Shown here piece by piece: positions 1 to 4,521 of a stretch of 5,786 nucleotides of DNA (position 1 is the first letter of the stretch; each line of letters begins with the position of its first letter). Location: positions 16,769 to 22,554 of the forward strand of contig FR903618.1 of assembly GCA_000438115.1 (NCBI GenBank). The letters are read 5' to 3'. Below the pieces are notes generated by a model that had not been told where the DNA came from, ran no database searches, and saw only the letters and a program-made list of their open reading frames with translations. A program made the translations under genes and the position numbers. This DNA comes from Prevotella sp. CAG:617 (lineage in GTDB: Bacteria; Bacteroidota; Bacteroidia; Bacteroidales; Bacteroidaceae).

Positions 1-585
1 TGCCGGCGAGAGGGGCACGAGCCGCACTTTTTGGCCCTTGCCCAGCACCTGGATATAGCCGTCGGTCAGATAAAGGGCCGACAGGCGCAGCTGGCACAGC
101 TCCGAAACCCGCAGCCCGGCACTGTAAAGCAGCTCGATGATGGCCAGATTGCGCACACCCTCAGGCTCGCCCAAATCAATGGCGTCCTCGATGCGGTTGA
201 CCTCGTCAAGCGTCAGCACGGTGGGCAAATGACGCCCGATGCGCGGCGCCTCGAGCAGAACGGCCGGATTGGCCGGCAAATAGCCGTCGATTTCCAGAAA
301 ATGATAGAAAGAACGGATGCCCGACACGATGCGGGCTATGGAACGGGCGGAAATTCCCATAGAGTGCAAGGCATACACAAAATCGTGGAACACGGCCAAA
401 TCGGCCTTCAGCACGTCAATGCCCCGCTCGGCGGCAAAGTCGAGAAAACGCTGCAAATCCTCACGATAGGCTTTGCGCGTATTGTCTGAAAGCCCCTCCT
501 CAAGCCACAGATACCGCACATATCCGGTAATGTACGAAGGCTCGCCTGAGGCGGTATTTTCCTGGGTCTGTTTGCTCTTGTTCAT
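1..585 (-). CDS. xerD: Tyrosine site-specific recombinase XerD (partial, C-terminus cut by window edge)
   Basis: The first 195 residues of a Xer-family tyrosine recombinase are visible. The rest lies beyond base 1, and family members are usually about 300 residues. In the known family, XerC and XerD resolve chromosome dimers at dif sites during division. Residues about 14-113 form the N-terminal SAM-like core-binding domain (WLEEGLSDNTRKAYREDL). The catalytic domain begins near residue 120. It shows the first catalytic arginine, R159, in YSAGLRVSEL, and the catalytic hairpin lysine, K183, in GKGQKVRLVPL. The later H-R-H/W-Y residues are off the window. The ATG at 585-583 is the only reasonable start, since the next methionine is at residue 77 inside the core-binding domain. 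The XerD rather than XerC label rests on similarity to E. coli XerD and on my memory that xerD lies beside aroQ in Bacteroidales. No phage or transposon genes flank it, so a housekeeping role is favoured over a mobile integrase. Confidence 0.9.
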   Translation of the reverse strand, partial: MNKSKQTQENTASGEPSYITGYVRYLWLEEGLSDNTRKAYREDLQRFLDFAAERGIDVLKADLAVFHDFVYALHSMGISARSIARIVSGIRSFYHFLEIDGYLPANPAVLLEAPRIGRHLPTVLTLDEVNRIEDAIDLGEPEGVRNLAIIELLYSAGLRVSELCQLRLSALYLTDGYIQVLGKGQKVRLVPLSPA

Positions 586-608
586 ACGCTCATCATGTTC
601 CTGCCATG

Positions 609-643
609 CAAAGATACGAAAGATACATAAAGGCAAGGGCAAA
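609..643 (-). promoter_or_regulatory. Candidate Bacteroidetes-type promoter for xerD
   Basis: On the minus strand, bases 616-609 read TATCTTTG, an exact match to the Bacteroidetes -7 consensus TAnnTTTG, ending 23 bases before the xerD ATG. A TTTG at 643-640 could serve as the -33 element, but the 23-base gap is longer than the usual 19-21. A near copy, TATCTTTC, lies at 625-618, exactly 9 bases upstream, so two overlapping -7 boxes are possible. The match is direct; promoter activity is inferred. Confidence 0.55.
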
Positions 644-648
644 GACAA

Positions 649-668
649 GCGGAAAACGCCGTTTCCGC
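649..668 (-). terminator. Possible intrinsic terminator after the acetyltransferase gene
   Basis: A perfect 7-bp inverted repeat (GCGGAAA, 6-base loop, TTTCCGC) lies 21 bases past the acetyltransferase stop codon. On the minus strand it is followed by a T-rich but interrupted stretch (TTGTCTTTGCCCTT). It could end acetyltransferase transcription just before the xerD promoter. The weak T tract makes this a moderate call. Confidence 0.4.
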
Positions 669-689
669 CCTCTCGCCTGCGGGCAAGCC

Positions 690-1214
690 TCATCTGCCCT
701 TCTGAACACGATAGACCCAATGGGGCATCCTGACCCCGCGGTAGAACTTGACAATGGTGTCCACCAGGGTCATGCCGTTGCGGAGGGCCACTTGCTGCGA
801 AGGCACGTTCGTGTCACGTATAATGGAATACAGGGCGTTGAAATTCAGCGTATTGAATCCGTATTCCCGGCAAGCCACGGCCGCCTCGGCGGCATACCCT
901 CTGTGCCAATGTCCGTGTGCCAGCAAATAACCGATTTCGGGCACCTGTTTCCCTTTGTATTCCTGCAGGGTAATGCCGCACTGCCCGATCATTTCACGGG
1001 TGTCCTTCAGCACCACGGCCCAAAGCCCGAATCCATGCTCCCGGTAACGACGGAGCTGCTTTTGCATCCACAAAGCCGTTTCGGCATCACTAAAAGCCCC
1101 CTCATAAGCGTACATCACCCTTTCATCCTGCAAGACAGCCGCCAGCGACGGCAGGTCGGCAAGAGTCATTTCGCGCAGCTGAAGTCTTTGAGTTTCCAAA
1201 ATAATCCGTGACAT
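690..1214 (-). CDS. GNAT family N-acetyltransferase (RimJ/RimL-like, Acetyltransf_3 type)
   Basis: A complete 174-residue protein of normal length for a single-domain GNAT enzyme, which transfers acetyl from acetyl-CoA to an amine. The N-terminus ETQRLQLREMTLADLPSL is the typical first strand and helix of the RimJ/RimL group. Residues 91-110 (VPEIGYLLAHGHWHRGYAAE) form strand 4 and the acetyl-CoA pyrophosphate loop, matching the common W-x-x-G-Y-A-x-E-A pattern. Residues 130-148 (SIIRDTNVPSQQVALRNGM) match strand 5 and the following helix, with the usual N-x-x-S and N-G-M elements. The ATG at 1214 precedes the conserved start directly. No signal peptide or membrane segment is seen, so it is probably cytosolic. 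The substrate cannot be told; it may be a protein N-terminus, an antibiotic or a small amine. It points the same way as xerD, with a 104-base gap holding a hairpin and a promoter-like box, so the two are probably not strictly co-transcribed. Confidence 0.92.
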   Translation of the reverse strand: MSRIILETQRLQLREMTLADLPSLAAVLQDERVMYAYEGAFSDAETALWMQKQLRRYREHGFGLWAVVLKDTREMIGQCGITLQEYKGKQVPEIGYLLAHGHWHRGYAAEAAVACREYGFNTLNFNALYSIIRDTNVPSQQVALRNGMTLVDTIVKFYRGVRMPHWVYRVQKGR

Positions 1215-1267
1215 AGTTTTCTGAATGGTTCGGAATGCGGCAACGCCCCCCGGCTCCCCGCCCCCGT

Positions 1268-1283
1268 CTGCACAGCCGTGCAG
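1268..1283. repeat. Perfect 6-bp hairpin in the acetyltransferase upstream region
   Basis: CTGCAC, a 4-base loop AGCC, then GTGCAG. It lies 54-69 bases upstream of the acetyltransferase ATG. If transcription of that gene starts further upstream, the hairpin would fold in its 5' leader. As a DNA site it could equally be an operator. Function is unknown and chance occurrence is possible. Confidence 0.5.
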
Positions 1284-1284
1284 C

Positions 1285-1379
1285 CGGAAAAAAACAAAGT
1301 GCCGACCAGCAGGATTTAAGTCGGACCCTGTTTTTTCAAGGTGCTTTCCCCGATGCCGCCAGCCGGCACGGAAAAAAAC
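1285..1379. repeat. Direct repeat pair containing A7 tracts
   Basis: The 11-bp sequence CGGAAAAAAAC occurs at 1285-1295 and again at 1369-1379, 84 bases apart. Each copy is preceded by CAGCCGG, overlapping the repeat in the first copy and ending 2 bases before it in the second. A T6 run at 1331-1336 lies almost exactly midway. The repeat itself is read directly; any role in DNA bending or protein binding is inferred. Confidence 0.5.
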
Positions 1380-1389
1380 CTGAAGAGCA

Positions 1390-1406
1390 CACGGCGCAGC
1401 GCCGTG
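1390..1406. repeat. 17-bp palindrome upstream of aroQ
   Basis: CACGGCGC, one central base A, then GCGCCGTG: perfect 8-base arms around one base. As RNA it would fold as a 7-bp stem with a 3-base loop. It ends 42 bases before the aroQ -7 box, a suitable place for an operator upstream of the promoter. Neither side has an adjoining T run as in a standard terminator; on the minus strand a T7 run begins 11 bases after it. Confidence 0.55.
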
Positions 1407-1448
1407 CTAATTGATAGGGGTTTGCCGGATTATTCCATTGTTTTTTTG

Positions 1449-1456
1449 TATCTTTG
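1449..1456 (+). promoter_or_regulatory. -7 promoter box for aroQ
   Basis: TATCTTTG, an exact match to the Bacteroidetes -7 consensus TAnnTTTG, 51 bases before the aroQ ATG. The nearest upstream TTTG is at 1421-1424, 24 bases away and outside the usual 19-21 spacing, so the -33 element is uncertain. The predicted leader of about 45 bases is A-rich near the start codon (AAGAAAAC) and has no clear Shine-Dalgarno sequence, as is usual in this phylum. Confidence 0.6.
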
Positions 1457-1507
1457 CTCCTACTTTCATGGCAAAATTACGGAATTCCACATAAATCCCA
1501 AGAAAAC

Positions 1508-1933
1508 ATGCAAATTCTGATTCTCAATGGCCCTAATCTCAACTTGTTAGGACGCCGAGAGCCCGGCATCTACGGACAGCGCAACATGGACGACTGTCTG
1601 GCCGCTCTGCGCAACCGTTTCCCCGAGGTGGAAATAGACTATTTCCAGAGCAACATAGAGGGCGAGCTCATCAACAAACTTCAGGAGGTAGGTTTCAGCT
1701 ACGACGGCATCGTACTGAACGCCGGAGCCTACACGCACACGTCGGTGGCCCTGCACGACGCCATACGCTCCATCACGTCCCCCGTGATTGAAGTACACAT
1801 CAGCAACGTACACCAGCGTGAAGCCTTCCGTCACCAATCCATGATTTCAGCCGCCTGCCGCGGAGTAATCTGCGGTTTCGGGCTCGACTCCTACCGGCTG
1901 GCAGTAGAGGCGCTGTGCGGACAGCCCCTGTAA
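1508..1933 (+). CDS. aroQ: 3-dehydroquinate dehydratase, type II
   Basis: A complete 141-residue type II dehydroquinase, a typical length. It removes water from 3-dehydroquinate to give 3-dehydroshikimate, the third step of the shikimate pathway to aromatic amino acids; the family forms a cytosolic dodecamer of flavodoxin-like subunits. The signature ILNGPNLNLLGRREPGIYG fills residues 5-23, with lid arginine R17 and catalytic tyrosine Y22. Further family active-site residues are N71 and H77 in LNAGAYTHTSVAL, E95 and H97 in EVHISN, and R108. Starting at ATG 1508 puts the conserved MQILILNGPN at the N-terminus; the frame is open 54 bases further upstream but only through a TTG that lies within the promoter box. 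pyk follows 63 bases downstream in the same direction. The two may be co-transcribed, since no strong terminator or promoter separates them. Confidence 0.98.
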   Translation: MQILILNGPNLNLLGRREPGIYGQRNMDDCLAALRNRFPEVEIDYFQSNIEGELINKLQEVGFSYDGIVLNAGAYTHTSVALHDAIRSITSPVIEVHISNVHQREAFRHQSMISAACRGVICGFGLDSYRLAVEALCGQPL

Positions 1934-1996
1934 GCCGACTCCCCGCCGGCCCGACTTGATTCTTTTCAATAACGACAGTTTTTTAGCTTTATAGAG

Positions 1997-3436
1997 ATGT
2001 ACAAAAAAACAAAGATTGTAGCCACCGTTTCAGATGCCCGCTGCGGCGTTGACTTTATCCAGCGCCTGTATGATGCAGGGGTAAACGTTGTTCGTCTGAA
2101 TACCGCCCACCAGGGTCCGGAAGGCATGACCCGCGTCATCAACAACGTACGCGAGGTGTCGAGCCACATTGCCATTCTGGTGGATACCAAAGGCCCCGAA
2201 GTGCGCACCACCGTGTGTGAGGAGCCCATACCCTTTGCCCGCGGCGAGCAGGTACAGGTCATCGGTTCGCCCGAAAGCATAACCACCCACGACTGCATTG
2301 CCGTAAGTTATCCGGACTTCGTGGCCGACGTCAACATCGGCGCACACATCCTGATTGACGACGGCGACCTGGGCCTGATTGTTGAGGACAAGACCGACGA
2401 AGCCCTGATTTGCCGGGTTGAAAACGCAGCCACCCTGGGGGCCAGAAAAAGCGTAAACGTGCCGGGCGTACGCATCAACCTGCCGGCACTGACTCCGCGC
2501 GACCGCAACAACATCCTCTTTGCCATCGAGGCGGACGTGGCCTTTATCGCCCACTCTTTTGTACGCTCCAAGGAAGATGTACTTGAAGTCAAGAAAATAC
2601 TGAATGAGCACCAGAGCGACATCCGCATCATTGCCAAGATAGAAAACCAGGAAGGTGTGGACAACATCGACGAGATTCTGGAAGTGGCCGACGGCATTAT
2701 GGTGGCCCGAGGCGACCTGGGCATTGAAGTAGACCAGAAATACATACCGGGTATCCAGCGCCGCCTTGTAGACAAGGCCATCAAGGCACACAAGCCCGTA
2801 ATCGTAGCCACACAGATGCTGCAAAGCATGATTAAGAACCCGCGCCCCACGCGTACGGAGGTGACCGACATAGCCAACGCCGTGTATATGCGTGCCGACG
2901 CCCTGATGCTGAGCGGCGAAACGGCCTACGGAAGCTATCCGGTAGAGGCCGTAAAGACCATGGTAGACATTGCCATGCAGGCCGAAAAGGACGTATTTGC
3001 CGACAACAATGACGTCAGTCTGCCGCTGTCGGATTCGTGCGACATGACCGAATTCTTTGCCAAGGAAGCCGTTAACGCCACCCACAAGATGCAGCTGCGC
3101 GCCATCATCATGGACAGTTATACGGGCCGCACGGCACGCTACGTGTCATCGTTCCGCGGGCAATGTACCATCCTGGCCATCTGCTACCAGCCGCACACCG
3201 TGCGCCACCTGGCCCTCTCATACGGCGTTTCGGCCATCTATATGCCCATCAAGAGCTACGGCCACGAATTCCTCCTGGCCGCCCTGCGCAAACTGCTGGG
3301 CGACGGCCTGCTCAAACCTGAGGACCGCATCTGCTATCTGGGCAGTCAACGCAAGGAACAGCGCACGTCATTCATGGAAATGAATACGGTAAAAAACCTG
3401 TTTGAGAACGACAGCCCCGACACATTCCCGTTTTAA
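1997..3436 (+). CDS. pyk: Pyruvate kinase
   Basis: A complete 479-residue pyruvate kinase, normal length. It converts PEP and ADP to pyruvate and ATP in the last step of glycolysis. The N-terminal TIM-barrel half carries KIVATVSDAR and the VVRLNTAH motif at residues 31-38. The lid (B) domain spans about 70-165, after DTKGPEVRT. Active-site elements are K214 and E216 in IIAKIENQEGV, D240 in VARGDLGIEV, and T272 in ATQMLQSM, followed by RPTRTEVTDIANAV and LSGETAYG. The C-terminal domain (about 340-479) has the usual MDSYTGRTAR element. E68 is the residue type found in potassium-dependent enzymes, yet the serine usual in N-F-S-H is alanine here (A37). I recall the N-T-A-H form as normal for Bacteroidales. 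The ATG at 1997 gives the expected N-terminus. No clear Shine-Dalgarno precedes it. The stop codon is followed 18 bases later by the methyltransferase start. Confidence 0.98.
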   Translation: MYKKTKIVATVSDARCGVDFIQRLYDAGVNVVRLNTAHQGPEGMTRVINNVREVSSHIAILVDTKGPEVRTTVCEEPIPFARGEQVQVIGSPESITTHDCIAVSYPDFVADVNIGAHILIDDGDLGLIVEDKTDEALICRVENAATLGARKSVNVPGVRINLPALTPRDRNNILFAIEADVAFIAHSFVRSKEDVLEVKKILNEHQSDIRIIAKIENQEGVDNIDEILEVADGIMVARGDLGIEVDQKYIPGIQRRLVDKAIKAHKPVIVATQMLQSMIKNPRPTRTEVTDIANAVYMRADALMLSGETAYGSYPVEAVKTMVDIAMQAEKDVFADNNDVSLPLSDSCDMTEFFAKEAVNATHKMQLRAIIMDSYTGRTARYVSSFRGQCTILAICYQPHTVRHLALSYGVSAIYMPIKSYGHEFLLAALRKLLGDGLLKPEDRICYLGSQRKEQRTSFMEMNTVKNLFENDSPDTFPF

Positions 3437-3454
3437 GCCCTGAATACCCGCCCC

Positions 3455-4135
3455 GTGACCACCGAACTGAACGAACAACTGGAAGCGTACATCCTGGCAC
3501 ACATCTCGCCCGAGAGCGACACGCTGCGCCTTATTGACCGCCGCAGCCACCTGCGGCTGGTGAACGGGCAAATGGTGTCCGGACATCTGCAGGGCCGCAT
3601 GCTCAAAATGCTGGTAAGCATGATTCGGCCCCACCGGGTGCTGGAGCTGGGCACCTTTACGGGCTACTCCGCCTTGTGTATGGCCGAAGGACTGGCTTCG
3701 GACGACGACACGGTATATACCATCGAAGTCAATGACGAACTGGAAGACCTGATACATGAGAATCTGGCCGAATCGGCCTACGGGAAACGGGTAAGGCCCC
3801 TCATCGGAAAAGCGGAGGAAATGATTCCGACCCTGGGACAGGCTGCCTTTGACCTCGTATTCATTGATGCCGACAAGCGACACTACACCGACTACTACCG
3901 GCTGGTGCTTCCGCTGGTACGCCCCGGCGGATTCATCCTGGCTGACAATACGCTATGGTACGGACACGTCATTGACCCGGCCTACGATCGTGACGCACAA
4001 ACGCAGGGCATAAGAGCTTTCAATGACATGGTGGCCAACGACAAAAGCGTAGAAACCGTCATCCTGCCCCTGCGCGACGGACTCACGCTAATCCGTAAAA
4101 AAGAAGAAAATTTCATGACGGGTATGGCCGAATAA
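3455..4135 (+). CDS. Class I SAM-dependent O-methyltransferase (Methyltransf_3 / COMT-like)
   Basis: A complete 226-residue methyltransferase of the catechol/caffeoyl-CoA O-methyltransferase type (PF01596 family). SAM-binding motif I is VLELGTFTGYSAL (residues 62-74), followed by YTIEVNDEL at the end of strand 2. FDLVFIDADK (132-141) and GGFILADNTLW (158-168) supply the family's metal ligands: D138, D164 and N165. LPLRDGLTLIRKK closes the fold. No signal peptide or membrane segment is seen, so it is cytosolic. The start must be GTG at 3455: the frame upstream is closed by the pyk stop codon at 3434-3436, which lies in the same frame, and the first internal ATG (M40) would remove the N-terminal helices. 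It is spaced 18 bases from pyk, so it is likely co-transcribed. The substrate is unknown. Bacillus TrmR (YrrM), a tRNA wobble-uridine methyltransferase, belongs to this family, and the downstream rbfA would fit a translation role, but a small-molecule catechol substrate is equally possible. Confidence 0.95.
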   Translation: MTTELNEQLEAYILAHISPESDTLRLIDRRSHLRLVNGQMVSGHLQGRMLKMLVSMIRPHRVLELGTFTGYSALCMAEGLASDDDTVYTIEVNDELEDLIHENLAESAYGKRVRPLIGKAEEMIPTLGQAAFDLVFIDADKRHYTDYYRLVLPLVRPGGFILADNTLWYGHVIDPAYDRDAQTQGIRAFNDMVANDKSVETVILPLRDGLTLIRKKEENFMTGMAE

Positions 4136-4150
4136 ATCAGAAAACAAGCC

Positions 4151-4158
4151 TATCTTTG
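4151..4158 (+). promoter_or_regulatory. -7 promoter box for rbfA-lolE
   Basis: TATCTTTG, an exact match to the Bacteroidetes -7 consensus, in the 50-base gap between the methyltransferase stop and rbfA, ending 27 bases before the rbfA ATG. No TTTG or TTG is visible at the expected -33 distance. The leader that follows is A/T-rich and unstructured (ACGAACAAAAT before the ATG). It suggests that rbfA and the permease can be transcribed separately from pyk. Confidence 0.55.
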
Positions 4159-4185
4159 TAACCATACACTATTTACGAACAAAAT

Positions 4186-4521
4186 ATGGAAACGACAAGA
4201 CAACAAAAAATATCACGACTGATACAGAAGGAACTGAGCGAAATCTTCCTGCTCCAGACCAAATCCATGCATGGCGTCATGGTATCGGTAAGCGCCGTCC
4301 GCATCAGTCCCGACCTGAGCGTATGCCGGGCCTATCTGAGCATCTTCCCCTCCAACCACGGCGAGGAAATCATCAAAAACATCAACGACAACGTGAAAGC
4401 CGTCCGCTATGAACTGGGACAGCGCCTTCGCTTCCAACTACGAATTATTCCGGAACTGAAATTCTTTGTAGACGACTCTTTAGACTACATTGAACATATT
4501 GACGAACTGCTGAAGAAATGA
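4186..4521 (+). CDS. rbfA: 30S ribosome-binding factor RbfA
   Basis: A complete 111-residue RbfA, a typical length. The family binds the immature 30S subunit near the 5' end of 16S rRNA, aids late maturation, and is needed for cold adaptation in E. coli. The order of elements fits the single KH-like fold: an N-terminal helix RQQKISRLIQKELSEIFL, then VMVSVSAVRISPDLSVCRAYLSIF (residues about 31-54) with the family's S-x-D-L element. A helix NINDNVKAVRYELGQRLRF follows, and then RIIPELKFFVDDSLDYIEHIDELL with the conserved P-x-L-x-F-x-x-D-x-S pattern. The ATG at 4186 gives the usual N-terminus. Its stop codon overlaps the permease start as ATGA, which suggests translational coupling. The upstream TATCTTTG box probably drives both genes. 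Confidence 0.96.
   Translation: METTRQQKISRLIQKELSEIFLLQTKSMHGVMVSVSAVRISPDLSVCRAYLSIFPSNHGEEIIKNINDNVKAVRYELGQRLRFQLRIIPELKFFVDDSLDYIEHIDELLKK

Larger units (their letters stand above)
1215..1507. other. Divergent intergenic region between the acetyltransferase gene and aroQ
   Basis: About 290 bases with no convincing protein or RNA gene. From left to right it holds a C-rich block (1246-1265), a hairpin (1268-1283), two copies of an 11-bp direct repeat containing A7 (1285-1295 and 1369-1379), a T6 run between them (1331-1336), a 17-bp palindrome (1390-1406), a T7 run (1441-1447) and the aroQ promoter box (1449-1456). On the minus strand I find no TAnnTTTG box before the acetyltransferase gene. 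The closest is GCACTTTG at 1302-1295, which keeps only the TTTG half. Confidence 0.7.

Noticed and set aside
31..489. A 152-codon plus-strand open frame at the left edge.
   Set aside because: It is antisense to the XerD coding region, which carries R159 and K183 in proper motifs.
1..585. The tyrosine recombinase as an integrase of a mobile element.
   Set aside because: No attachment repeats, tRNA gene, or phage or conjugation genes are near; flanks are housekeeping genes and the sequence closely resembles chromosomal XerD.
606..1211. A 201-codon open frame on the plus strand opposite the acetyltransferase gene.
   Set aside because: The minus-strand reading gives a full GNAT protein with clear motifs; the plus-strand translation resembles nothing known.
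1295..1302. GCACTTTG (minus strand) as the acetyltransferase promoter.
   Set aside because: It lacks the TA of TAnnTTTG and no TTTG or TTG is found 19-21 bases upstream, so it is too weak to call.
1454..1507. An 18-residue N-terminal extension of AroQ from a TTG at 1454.
   Set aside because: The TTG lies inside the TATCTTTG promoter box, and the family starts at the conserved MQILILNGPN.
1984..1991. TAGCTTTA as a separate promoter for pyk.
   Set aside because: It misses the final G of the consensus, lies only 5 bases before the ATG, and has no suitable -33 element.
2030..3085. A 351-codon open frame on the minus strand opposite pyk.
   Set aside because: It is antisense to an unmistakable pyruvate kinase, its translation shows no recognisable domain, and such frames are common opposite GC-rich codon-biased genes.
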